From Streptomyces indicus (GTDB taxonomy: Bacteria; Actinomycetota; Actinomycetes; Streptomycetales; Streptomycetaceae): a DNA stretch of 64,000 bases. Positions 54,374 to 62,135 of this stretch are shown in pieces. The notes under the pieces are model-generated. The model was not told where the DNA came from, did no database searches, and saw only the letters and a list, made by a program, of their open reading frames with translations. Location of the stretch: positions 62,001 through 126,000 of the forward strand of contig NZ_FNFF01000017.1 of NCBI RefSeq assembly GCF_900100315.1, given 5' to 3'. Each line of letters starts with the position of its first letter. The stretch's first letter is position 1. The position numbers and the translations under genes were made by a program.

Positions 54374-55285
54374 TCACCGTCGCAGCGGCTTCTGCTCGGC
54401 TGCCCGCTGCGCGGGAGCGAAGGCGTCGAACTGCCCGCCGACCGGCCGCGCACCGTCGCCGAACGGCCCCGAGCCGGCGAGGCGGTCGCGGTCCACGAGC
54501 GAGGGGACGTCGACCTCCAGACGCTGGGGCGCGGCGCCCCGGCCGCTCTCCCCCATGATCATCATGGGGTCGAACATCACGACGGCGCCGGCGACCACCA
54601 GGAAGGCCAGCGGGCCGATGAGCATCGGGACGAGCATGCCGAAGGGCGAGGTGCCGGTGGTGCCGGAGCCGACGGCGCCGTGCAGATGGACGTGCACGGC
54701 GGCCATGCCGGTGTAGTGCATGCCCGTGACCGCGACACCCATGATGAGGCTGGCACCGAGGCTCCACAGCAACCCTCTGACCTGGACCGCGCACCACAGC
54801 GCGGCGGTGGCGGCGACGATGGCGATCACGAGGGAGACGGCGACGGTGCCCGCGTCGTAGCCCAGCGACCCGCCGCGCACGGTCATCGCGGCCATGCCCA
54901 TGTAGTGCATGCCCGCCACCCCGAGCCCGGTGATGACGCCGCCCGTGAGCAGCGCGGGCACGGTCGCCCCCAGGTACCCGACGATGAACACCCCGACACT
55001 GACGACCACGATCGCGACGGCCAGGCTGCCGTAGGTCAGCGGCCAGTCGTACGCGACCCGCGCCTCCCGCACCGTGAAGCCGATCATGGCGATGAAGTGC
55101 ATCGTCCAGATCCCGCAGCCGATGGCCCCGGCCCCGAGCAGCAGCCAGCCGGGCCGCCAGGTCCGCGCGTCGAAGAGGGAGCGCGTCGTGCAGCGCAGCC
55201 CGAGCGCGCTGCCGAAGCAAGCCATCACGTACCCGACGACGGGTGTGACCCACCCATAGCTGAAGCCGTCGATGGTCCCGTCCAT
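54374..55285 (-). CDS. MHYT-domain integral membrane sensor protein
   Basis: 303 residues with seven hydrophobic segments and the three MHYT-type motifs: MHFIAM (about 62), MHYMGM (about 126) and MHYTGM (about 191). These motifs are proposed to bind copper and sense O2, CO or NO. The C-terminal tail of about 65 residues is Pro/Gly/Asp-rich and has no GGDEF, EAL or kinase domain, unlike many MHYT proteins. ATG 55285 is behind GGAAGG; GTG 55309 is possible. Confidence 0.9.
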   Translation of the reverse strand: MDGTIDGFSYGWVTPVVGYVMACFGSALGLRCTTRSLFDARTWRPGWLLLGAGAIGCGIWTMHFIAMIGFTVREARVAYDWPLTYGSLAVAIVVVSVGVFIVGYLGATVPALLTGGVITGLGVAGMHYMGMAAMTVRGGSLGYDAGTVAVSLVIAIVAATAALWCAVQVRGLLWSLGASLIMGVAVTGMHYTGMAAVHVHLHGAVGSGTTGTSPFGMLVPMLIGPLAFLVVAGAVVMFDPMMIMGESGRGAAPQRLEVDVPSLVDRDRLAGSGPFGDGARPVGGQFDAFAPAQRAAEQKPLRR

Positions 55286-55516
55286 GAGCGCAGCAACCTT
55301 CCGTGCCACGGCGCGAACAGCTGATCCACAAATGCGTGGCGCCGGTGAGGAATCCGTGGAGGCCGAGTGGCCGCGATGAGTATGCCAGCCCCGCGCCTAC
55401 CGGTCGGTCACAAGACGGTCAAGGCAGAGCGGGACCGCGATGACGTGCGCCACACCTCGGCGCGAACCCTCACATGACGAAGCACCCCCGCACATGCCAA
55501 AGCACCTGCACACAAC

Positions 55517-55554
55517 GAAGAACCCCCGCCGGATTTCTCCGACGGGGGTTCTTC
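55517..55554 (-). terminator. Terminator hairpin after tRNA-Ala
   Basis: A 17-bp stem (55517-55533 with 55538-55554, one mismatch) with a 4-base loop, about 10 bases beyond the tRNA 3' end, reading on the minus strand. Confidence 0.8.
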
Positions 55555-55563
55555 CAATTGCGG

Positions 55564-55637
55564 TGGACCTGAGGGGATTTGAACCCCTGGCCCCCTCGAT
55601 GCGAACGAGGTGCGCTACCGGACTGCGCCACAGGCCC
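55564..55637 (-). tRNA. tRNA-Ala (anticodon CGC)
   Basis: 74-base cloverleaf on the minus strand. Acceptor GGGCCTG pairs with CAGGTCC; D-arm stem GCGC/GCGC; anticodon stem CCTCG/CGAGG with loop TTCGCAT, anticodon CGC (reads GCG, alanine); T-arm AGGGG-TTCAAAT-CCCCT; discriminator A. CCA is not fully encoded. A terminator follows. Confidence 0.93.
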
Positions 55638-55722
55638 TTGCAACGAGTGAAACCTTAGCACCCCGATCGGGGTGCTTGGAAATCCGTTCCGCCCTGGTCA
55701 GCCGGACGGCCCGGATCCGGAC

Positions 55723-56856
55723 TCATTCGTTGGCCGCGCGCGGACGCTCGGGGTCCGCGTACTGGTCGAACAGCGGGGTGCGGCCGCGCTCGCGCGAGCG
55801 CCGCCCGGACGCGGCACGACGGGCGGCGGCGGCCTGCGCGTCCGAGGACTTGGCCGGACGCGCCTCGGGTGCCCCCGCCTCGCCGTCCGCTTCCTCGGCG
55901 GCAGCCGAAGCGGCGGCCGAAGCCCCGGACCCGGCGCCCGCCGACGAGCGGGCCGAGCTCCAGATGTCCGGGGCGCCCAGGTCGATCTCGCCGTGCGCAC
56001 GCGGGGCGACCGGCGCGGTCACATAGGTCGGCAGCGGGACCGGCACCGGCTCCCAGCTGTCCCCGCGCGCGGCGCCGCGCTCCCGCTCACGCTGCTGGTC
56101 CACCCACTCCGCGTGGTCGGTCTGCTCGACGAGCGCGCGCCGGTCGGCGGCGAGGTCGGGTCCCGCGGGGGCCTGTTCGCGCGCGGCCGCCTCACGGCGC
56201 TGCGCCGCGCTGCGCTCACGCACCCGGCGGGCGGCGGCCTCGGCACGGCGGCGGTCCATCACGTAGGCGAAGCGCCGGCGTTCCTGGGCCCGCAGATGCA
56301 GGATGTACGCGCTCAGCAGGACGGCCGGCACGCCGGGCGCCCACAGGAACGCGAGTCCGCCCACCGCGGCGACGACCGCGCCGAGCGTGAAGGCGAGGAA
56401 GAGCAGCATCGTGGTGCGCCGGCGGCGGGCGAGCACCTTCGAACGGCGGGCCCGCGCGGCGGCCTGCGGATCGGGGCGGCGGGCGGCGCGCGGCCTGTCC
56501 TGCGCCTGCGCCGGGGCGTCGACCGGCTCACGGGCCGCGGGCTCCTCGGCCGGCTCGGCGACCTCGTCGGGCTCAGGAGCGGTGGGCGCGGCGAAGGACC
56601 GGACGTCGACGGATCCCGTCAGGGGGTCCGCGCCGGCCGGTTCCGACCCGGGCTCGTCGCCCACGCCCCGGTCCTTGAGGCCCTTGGCGTAGCGGCGCTC
56701 CATCCCCGCCCGTCCGGACAGCAGACGGATGGCGGTGCTGAAGCGTTCCGTCGGACGGGCTTCGTTGAGCTCGTCCTGCCTACGGAGCCACATCGGCACC
56801 AAGTAGGCGGCCCAGGCCCCGACGATGACTGCGTAGATGAGGCCGCTGCTGCTCAC
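55723..56856 (-). CDS. sepX: Divisome membrane protein SepX / Glp receptor GlpR
   Basis: 377 residues. N-terminal membrane segment (about 5-22: LIYAVIVGAWAAYLVPMWL), a cytoplasmic linker with conserved RPTERFSTAIRLL (about 35-47), two further membrane segments (about 150-187), and a long charged, Arg/Ala-rich C-terminal tail. This matches SepX of Streptomyces venezuelae, needed for normal cross-walls, and its corynebacterial counterpart GlpR, receptor of the gephyrin-like protein Glp. The glp homologue lies about 2.3 kb away on the same strand. Start is GTG 56856. Confidence 0.88.
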   Translation of the reverse strand: MSSSGLIYAVIVGAWAAYLVPMWLRRQDELNEARPTERFSTAIRLLSGRAGMERRYAKGLKDRGVGDEPGSEPAGADPLTGSVDVRSFAAPTAPEPDEVAEPAEEPAAREPVDAPAQAQDRPRAARRPDPQAAARARRSKVLARRRRTTMLLFLAFTLGAVVAAVGGLAFLWAPGVPAVLLSAYILHLRAQERRRFAYVMDRRRAEAAARRVRERSAAQRREAAAREQAPAGPDLAADRRALVEQTDHAEWVDQQRERERGAARGDSWEPVPVPLPTYVTAPVAPRAHGEIDLGAPDIWSSARSSAGAGSGASAAASAAAEEADGEAGAPEARPAKSSDAQAAAARRAASGRRSRERGRTPLFDQYADPERPRAANE

Positions 56857-57037
56857 GCCTCACACGGTAGAGGGGTTTCGGTGAGGCCATCTGCCAATTG
56901 GCCCGGTGTGTCGCACGATCTGGCTGATATCTCGAACTTTTTTTGTGACTGATGCGATCAGCTGGCTTCGATTACCGGCATATTCACGGTCGCCCGGCGC
57001 TCATTTTCGAACACTTATTTTATTTACGGGCGGCCGA
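56857..57037. promoter_or_regulatory. AT-rich upstream region of sepX
   Basis: 181 bp with a T7 run near 56939-56945 and an A/T-rich stretch at 57001-57026, exceptional for this genome. It probably carries the sepX promoter and the 3' end of the GNAT transcript. I could not assign hexamers. Confidence 0.45.
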
Positions 57038-57691
57038 TCAGGGCGTGCCGTTGGTCCCCCGCGGACCCTCCTGGACCTGGTCACGGTCCTGGAGTGCGGC
57101 GATCCTGCGGCTCGCGCGCCAGCGTGCGAGCAGTCCTTCGGGGACCTCTTCGGCGGTGAGGGCGAAGACGAGATGGTCGCGCCAGCCTCCATCAATGTGG
57201 AGATAGCGTGGACGAAGTCCCTCGGAGCGGAATCCGAGTTTCTCGACGACTCTGCGGCTCGGCTGGTTCTCGGGGCGAATACAGACTTCGATGCGGTGCA
57301 GACCGACCGTGCGAAAACAGTGGTCGACCGCGAGCGCCACCGAGGTGGGCATGACGCCGCGGCCCGCGACCGCCTGGTCCACCCAGTAGCCGACATGGCC
57401 CGAGCACATCGAGCCCCAGGTGATCCCGGCGACCGTGAGCTGGCCGACGAGGCGGCCCTGGTACTCGATGACGAACGGCAGCATCCGCCCCGCGTTCGCC
57501 TCCGCGCGCAGGTGGCGGACCATCTGCCGGTACGTGGGGCGGTGGGCGGGCGGTGCGCCGGGGGCGGGCGGCGGGATGGTCGCCTCCCAGGGGCGCAGCC
57601 AGTCCCGGTTGCGGCGGTTGACCTCGCGCCAGGCGCGCTGGTCGCGCATCTTTATGGGCCGGAGGACGACATCGCCGTCCACCAGCTCCAC
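57038..57691 (-). CDS. RimJ/RimL-type GNAT acetyltransferase (glp-sepX cluster)
   Basis: 217-residue GNAT protein resembling ribosomal-protein or N-terminal acetyltransferases. The core shows DQRAWREVNRRNRDWLRPWEAT, acetyl-CoA loop VDQAVAGRGVMPTSVALAVD (about 125-140) and the C-terminal IRPENQPSRRVVEKLGFRSEG. I list GTG 57691, but its ribosome-binding site is weak. The frame is open upstream into a CTG (57712) that overlaps the mog stop, which would add seven residues. It lies between mog and sepX, a conserved actinobacterial order. Confidence 0.88.
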   Translation of the reverse strand: MELVDGDVVLRPIKMRDQRAWREVNRRNRDWLRPWEATIPPPAPGAPPAHRPTYRQMVRHLRAEANAGRMLPFVIEYQGRLVGQLTVAGITWGSMCSGHVGYWVDQAVAGRGVMPTSVALAVDHCFRTVGLHRIEVCIRPENQPSRRVVEKLGFRSEGLRPRYLHIDGGWRDHLVFALTAEEVPEGLLARWRASRRIAALQDRDQVQEGPRGTNGTP

Positions 57692-57708
57692 CGGCCAGGA
57701 AGGGCTGT

Positions 57709-58230
57709 TCAGCTCGGGCTCCCCGTGGATCCGTCGGCGGGTCTCGGGTGGTCCCCGCCGTGCAGCTGCTCGACCGCGTGCACGAGGACGGACTCCAGGA
57801 CGGCGAGACCGTCGCGCACTCCCCCGGTCGAACCCGGCAGGTTGACGATCAGGGTGCGGCCCGCGACACCGGCCAGGCCCCGCGACAGGGCGGCGGCCGG
57901 CACCTTGTCCCTGCTGAACGCCCGTACGGCCTCCGGGATTCCGGGCACCTCGTAGTCGATGACGCGGCGCGTGGCGTCGGGGGTGGCGTCCGTGGGCGAG
58001 ATGCCGGTGCCGCCGGTCGTGACGATCACGTCGTACGCGGCTTCGACGCCCGCCCGCAGCGCGGCCTCGACCGGGTCGCCGTCGGGCACGACCTGCGGAC
58101 CGTCCACCGCGAAGCCGAGGCCGCGCAGGCCTTCGACGAGGATCGGGCCGCCCTTGTCGGGGTAGACGCCGGCGGCGGCGCGGTTGGAGGCGGTGACGAC
58201 GAGTGCGCGGTACGGGGGCGAGGTGCTCAT
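57709..58230 (-). CDS. mog: Molybdopterin adenylyltransferase (MogA/MoaB-like)
   Basis: Activates molybdopterin by adenylation before metal insertion. 173 residues: YRALVVTASNRAAAGVYPDKGGP at the N-terminus, substrate-binding VTTGGTGISPTDATPD (about 66-81) and VNLPGSTGGVRDGL (about 130) are family signatures. ATG overlaps the moaC stop (ATGA). Confidence 0.93.
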   Translation of the reverse strand: MSTSPPYRALVVTASNRAAAGVYPDKGGPILVEGLRGLGFAVDGPQVVPDGDPVEAALRAGVEAAYDVIVTTGGTGISPTDATPDATRRVIDYEVPGIPEAVRAFSRDKVPAAALSRGLAGVAGRTLIVNLPGSTGGVRDGLAVLESVLVHAVEQLHGGDHPRPADGSTGSPS

Positions 58231-58706
58231 GCCCGGCTCCAGTCGCCGGACTTGCCGCCGGACTTGGCCTCGACCCGTACGTCCGTGATGACTGCGCCCT
58301 TGTCCACGGCCTTGATCATGTCGACCACCGTGAGGCCCGCGACCGAGACGGCGGTCAGGGCCTCCATCTCGACGCCCGTGCGGCCCGTGGTCTTCACCGT
58401 CGCGGTGATCTCCACCGCGTCGTCCGCGACCGCGAGGTCGAGTTTGACGCCGGAGATGTCCAGCGGGTGGCAGAGCGGGATCAGGTCGGAGCACTTCTTG
58501 GCGCCCATGATCCCGGCGATCCGCGCGGTGGCGAGGGCGTCGCCCTTCGGCATGCCCTCGCCGCGCAGCAACGCGATCACCTGCGGCGAGACCAGCACGC
58601 GGCCCGAGGCGCGGGCGATGCGCTCGGTCACGTCCTTCCCGGACACGTCGACCATGCGGGCGGCGCCCGCCTCGTCGATATGGGTCAGTCGCTCCTGCGT
58701 GCTCAT
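58227..58706 (-). CDS. moaC: Cyclic pyranopterin monophosphate synthase
   Basis: Second step in molybdopterin formation. 159 residues with family motifs: GGAARMVDVS-type start (AGAARMVDVSGKDVTERIA), KKCSDLIPLCHPL (about 75-87), TGVEMEALTAVSVAGLTVVDM (about 110) and the catalytic Lys/Asp in MIKAVDKG. ATG 58706 is behind GGGAGC. Coupled to mog by an ATGA overlap. A 478-bp repeat-rich gap separates it from glp. Confidence 0.94.
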   Translation of the reverse strand: MSTQERLTHIDEAGAARMVDVSGKDVTERIARASGRVLVSPQVIALLRGEGMPKGDALATARIAGIMGAKKCSDLIPLCHPLDISGVKLDLAVADDAVEITATVKTTGRTGVEMEALTAVSVAGLTVVDMIKAVDKGAVITDVRVEAKSGGKSGDWSRA

Positions 58707-58866
58707 GTGCTGCTGCGCTCCCGGTCGGGCCTTCGGCGGCCGCGCGGGCCCTGTGCGGAGGGCGGGGTGCGGGCCGTGTGTGGGCGACACGGTACCGGTA
58801 CCCGGGCCTGGCGGTCTCTCGGGAGCGGTCTGGCAGAGGCGGCTCGGGGCGGGGCGGGGCATACGC

Positions 58867-58972
58867 GGGCCAGGGGCCTATGGGGGCCGGGGGCCTGCGG
58901 GGGCCGGGGGGCCGCGGGGGCCGGGGGCCTACGAGGGCGGGGGGCCGGGGGGCTTACGGGGGCCGGGTCCGG
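58867..58972 (+). repeat. G-run tandem array (about 18-bp units)
   Basis: Five to six degenerate units of the form GGGGGCCGGGGGCCTACG, with many runs of four to six G on the + strand. The pattern could form G-quadruplexes. On the transcribed strand of moaC (minus) it is C-rich. Confidence 0.7.
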
Positions 58973-58993
58973 GCCCTCGAAAGGCGCCCGATG

Positions 58994-59172
58994 CGGGGCT
59001 CCGCCCCGATACCCCGGAGCACCCTCGGGGGCCAGGGGGCGGAGCCCACGACAGCTCGACCGACACGGGGCCCCACCCCAATACCCCAGGGCACCCTCGG
59101 GGGCCAGGGAGCGGAGCCCACGACAGCTCGACCAACACGGGGCTTCGCCCCGATGCCCCGGAGCTCCCCCTC
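58994..59172. repeat. 72-bp-period tandem repeat, two full and one partial copy
   Basis: Units 58994-59065 and 59066-59137 have identical length and nearly identical sequence. A third partial copy runs to about 59172. Each begins with a short stem such as CGGGGC-TTCG-CCCCG and contains a conserved GGAGCCCACGACAGCTCGAC block. The array starts just after the glp stop on the minus strand. Confidence 0.85.
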
Positions 59173-59184
59173 AGGGGAGTCCCC

Positions 59185-60504
59185 TCAGCCCAGCAGGATC
59201 ACTTCCAGCTCGGTGCCGGGCGCGACCTCGGTCGTGTCCTCGGGGACCACGATCAGGCAGTCGGCCTGCGCGAGCGCCGCGATCAGGTGCGAGCCGGACC
59301 CGCCCACCGGCCGTACGGCCCCGGCCTCGGCGTCGTACGCACCGCGCAGGAACTGCCGCTTGCCCTTCGGGGACGACAGCGGCTCCTCGCAGCGCAGTTC
59401 GGCGCGGACGCTCGGGCGGTGGACGTCGGCGAGGCCCATGAGGGTGCGGATGGCGGGCCGGACGAACAACTCGAAGGAGACGTACGACGACACCGGGTTG
59501 CCCGGCAGGGCGAGCAGCGGGGTGTGGTCGGGGCCGATCGAGCCGAAGCCCTGCGGCTTGCCCGGCTGCATGGCGAGCTTGCGGAACTCGATCCCGGCGC
59601 CCGCCTCGTCCTCGTCGCCCACGCTCTCCAGGGCTTCCTTGACCACGTCGTACGCGCCGACGCTGACCCCGCCCGTGGTGACCAGGAGGTCCGCACGGAT
59701 CAGCTGGTCCTCGATGGTGGAGCGCAGGGTCTCCGCGTCGTCCGCGACCGCGCCCACGCGGTAGGCGATGGCGCCCGCGTCGCGGGCCGCGGCGGTCAGG
59801 GCGAAGGAGTTGGAGTCGTAGATCTGCCCGTGGGCCAGTCCCTCGCCGGGCTGGGTCAGTTCGCTGCCCGTGGACATGACGACCACGCGCGGGCGGGGCC
59901 GTACGCGCACGGTGGCGCGGCCGATCGCGGCGAGCAGGGCGATCTGCGAGGGGCCGAGGACGGTGCCCGCGGCGAGCGCCCGCTCGCCGGCCTGGACGTC
60001 GCTGCCCTGGGCGCGGACGTGGGCCCGGGCGGCGGCGGGCCGGTGCACCCGTACTTCACCGCTCGCGCCTTCGGGCGAGGCGCTGTGCGGGGTCATGCCG
60101 CCGACGGGGCCCGCGCCGAGGCCGCCGTCGGTCCACTCCACCGGGACCACCGCTTCCGCGCCGGGCGGCAGCGGTGCGCCGGTCATGATGCGCGCGGCCT
60201 GGCCGGCGCCCACGGTCAGGTCGCCCGCGCTGCCCGCCGCCACGTCCCCGATCACTTCGAGGACGGCGGGGAACTCCTCGCTCGCGCCCTCGACATCGGC
60301 GACCCGGACGGCATAGCCGTCCATGGAGCTGTTGTCGAAGGGCGGCAGCGAGAGCGGGACGGTGACGTCGTCGACGAGGACACAGCCCTGGGCGTCGAGC
60401 AGCTGGAGCTCGATCGGCTCCAGCGGCTGCACGGTCGCCAGGATGTCCTCGAGGTGCTCGGTCACCGACCACACGGGGGCGGCCTGATCCGTGGTGCTGG
60501 TCAA
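59185..60504 (-). CDS. glp: Gephyrin-like molybdotransferase Glp (MoeA family)
   Basis: 439-residue MoeA-fold protein. MoeA motifs are intact: PPFDNSSMDGYAVR (about 54-67), MTGAPLPPGAEAV (about 107), VMSTGSEL (about 210), TTGGVSVGAYDVV (about 267-279) and LPGNPVSSY (about 325). A Gly/Pro/Ser-rich insertion of about 30 residues interrupts domain III (about 127-157). In corynebacteria the Glp member couples to membrane receptor GlpR and FtsZ in cell division; here sepX/glpR is in the same cluster. Start is TTG 60504, overlapping the galU stop (TTGA). Confidence 0.88.
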   Translation of the reverse strand: MTSTTDQAAPVWSVTEHLEDILATVQPLEPIELQLLDAQGCVLVDDVTVPLSLPPFDNSSMDGYAVRVADVEGASEEFPAVLEVIGDVAAGSAGDLTVGAGQAARIMTGAPLPPGAEAVVPVEWTDGGLGAGPVGGMTPHSASPEGASGEVRVHRPAAARAHVRAQGSDVQAGERALAAGTVLGPSQIALLAAIGRATVRVRPRPRVVVMSTGSELTQPGEGLAHGQIYDSNSFALTAAARDAGAIAYRVGAVADDAETLRSTIEDQLIRADLLVTTGGVSVGAYDVVKEALESVGDEDEAGAGIEFRKLAMQPGKPQGFGSIGPDHTPLLALPGNPVSSYVSFELFVRPAIRTLMGLADVHRPSVRAELRCEEPLSSPKGKRQFLRGAYDAEAGAVRPVGGSGSHLIAALAQADCLIVVPEDTTEVAPGTELEVILLG

Positions 60505-61409
60505 GACTGCTGCATCTCCTCGGTGACGTAACTGCGAAGCCAGGTCCGGAAGTCCGGGCCCAGGTCTTCACGTTCGCACGCGAGCCGGACGATGGCGCGA
60601 AGGTAGTCGCCGCGGTCACCGGTGTCGTAGCGACGGCCCTTGAAGACCACACCGTGCACCGGACCGCCCTCGTCCGAGGTCGCGAGCTTCTGCAGCGCGT
60701 CGGTGAGCTGGATCTCCCCGCCGCGGCCGGGCTCGGTCTCCCGCAGTATGGCGAAGATCTCCGGGGCCAGTACATAGCGGCCGATGATCGCCAGATTGCT
60801 CGGCGCCTCCGCCGCGTCCGGCTTCTCGATCAGGCCGGTGATCTGCACGACGTCCTCGTCACCGGTCGGCTTGACCGCCGCACAGCCGTAGAGGTGGATC
60901 TGCGACGGGTCGACCTCCATCAGCGCGATGACACTGCCGCCCTCGCGCGCCTGGATCTCCACCATGCGCTGGAGCAGCGGGTCACGGGCATCGATCAGGT
61001 CATCGCCCAGGAGCACCGCGAAGGGCTCGTCGCCCACGTGCGGGGCCGCGCACAGCACCGCGTGGCCCAGGCCCTTGGGGTCGCCCTGGCGCACGTAGTG
61101 CATGGTCGCGAGGTCGCTGGACTCCTGGACCTTCGCCAGCCGGCCGGCGTCGCCCTTCTTCTCCAGGGCCGATTCCAGCTCGTAGTTGCGGTCGAAGTGG
61201 TCCTCCAGCGGACGCTTGTTGCGGCCGGTCACCATCAGAACGTCGGACAGACCGGCCGCGACGGCCTCTTCCACCACGTACTGGATGGCCGGCTTGTCGA
61301 CCACCGGGAGCATTTCCTTCGGGGTCGCCTTGGTCGCCGGAAGAAAGCGGGTACCGAGGCCGGCCGCCGGGATGACAGCCTTGGTGATCGTGGGTCGCTG
61401 CTCAGTCAT
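60501..61409 (-). CDS. galU: UTP-glucose-1-phosphate uridylyltransferase
   Basis: Makes UDP-glucose for glycogen, cell-surface glycans and the Leloir pathway. 302 residues. Nucleotide-binding AVIPAAGLGTRFLPATKATPKEMLP (about 12-36, shown in parts: GLGTRFLP, KEMLP), metal/base region LLGDDLID (about 134) and GLIEKP with catalytic Lys are typical. ATG 61409. Co-transcribed with glp through a TTGA overlap. It also supplies the UDP-glucose used by galT. Confidence 0.95.
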   Translation of the reverse strand: MTEQRPTITKAVIPAAGLGTRFLPATKATPKEMLPVVDKPAIQYVVEEAVAAGLSDVLMVTGRNKRPLEDHFDRNYELESALEKKGDAGRLAKVQESSDLATMHYVRQGDPKGLGHAVLCAAPHVGDEPFAVLLGDDLIDARDPLLQRMVEIQAREGGSVIALMEVDPSQIHLYGCAAVKPTGDEDVVQITGLIEKPDAAEAPSNLAIIGRYVLAPEIFAILRETEPGRGGEIQLTDALQKLATSDEGGPVHGVVFKGRRYDTGDRGDYLRAIVRLACEREDLGPDFRTWLRSYVTEEMQQS

Positions 61410-61505
61410 GCCCTGCACCCTATCTTCTGGGAATGGGCGGAAGATTGGGCTCCGGTTAGTTCGTTCCCCTTGCACAGGATTGGGCCAGATTTGTGTGAAC
61501 AAGCT

Positions 61506-62123
61506 GTGACCGGCGAGACCGTCGGCGAGGCGGACAAGGCTGCCAAGGCCGAGTTGCGCAAGGAACTCCTCGCGGCGAGGAGAGGGTTGACGCCGGATGA
61601 CGTACGGGTGGCGGCGGAGGCGCTGGCCGGGCAGGCGCTGCGGCTCGACGTCCTGAGCACCCCCGACGCCGTGGTCGCCGCGTATGTGTCGGTGGGGCGC
61701 GAGCCCGGCACCCATGCGCTGCTCGACGCCCTCCGGGCCCGCGGCGCCCGGGTGCTGCTGCCCGTCCTGCTGCCGGACAACGATCTGGACTGGGCTCCGT
61801 ACGAAGGGCCCGGCCGGCTGTCACCGGCCTCCCGCGGCCTGCTCGAACCCGACGGCGACCGCCTCGGCTCCGAGGCGGTCACCCGCGCGCACGCCGTCCT
61901 GCTGCCGGGGCTCGCGGTGGACGCGCGCGGCATGCGGCTCGGCCGCGGCGGAGGCTCGTACGACCGCGTGCTCGCGCGCCTCGAACGGGCGGGCGCGCAC
62001 CCGGATCTCGTCGTGCTGCTCTACGACAACGAGGTGGTCGCGCGGGTTCCGGCGGAACCGCACGACCACCCCGTGCACGCGGTGGTCACCCCGTCCGGGG
62101 TGCGTACCTTTCAGACCTCCTAG
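61506..62123 (+). CDS. 5-formyltetrahydrofolate cyclo-ligase
   Basis: ATP-dependent conversion of 5-formyl-THF to 5,10-methenyl-THF. 205 residues: basic N-terminal substrate region KAELRKELLAARRGL (about 12-26), VAAYVSVGREPGT (about 57) and the C-terminal ATP-binding GMRLGRGGGSYDR (about 142-154). GTG 61506 lacks a clear ribosome-binding site, so a leaderless or alternative start is possible. It is divergent from galU. Confidence 0.93.
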   Translation: MTGETVGEADKAAKAELRKELLAARRGLTPDDVRVAAEALAGQALRLDVLSTPDAVVAAYVSVGREPGTHALLDALRARGARVLLPVLLPDNDLDWAPYEGPGRLSPASRGLLEPDGDRLGSEAVTRAHAVLLPGLAVDARGMRLGRGGGSYDRVLARLERAGAHPDLVVLLYDNEVVARVPAEPHDHPVHAVVTPSGVRTFQTS

Positions 62124-62135
62124 GCGCCAGGCCTA
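62121..62135. other. Shared stop-codon hairpin between convergent genes
   Basis: TAGGC-GCCAG-GCCTA places the TAG stop codons of both convergent genes in the arms of one small stem. With only 9 bp between genes, this is the only terminator-like structure. Confidence 0.4.

Larger units (their letters stand above)
58707..59184. other. 478-bp repeat-rich intergenic region between glp and moaC
   Basis: No gene seen. It consists of a moderately unique part next to moaC (58707-58860, likely moaC promoter), a G-run array (58867-58972) and a 72-bp-period tandem array (58994-59172), both listed separately. It interrupts an otherwise tightly packed cluster. Confidence 0.7.

Noticed and set aside
58867-59172. 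CRISPR array
   Set aside because: Repeats are directly tandem with no unique spacers and no cas genes are present.
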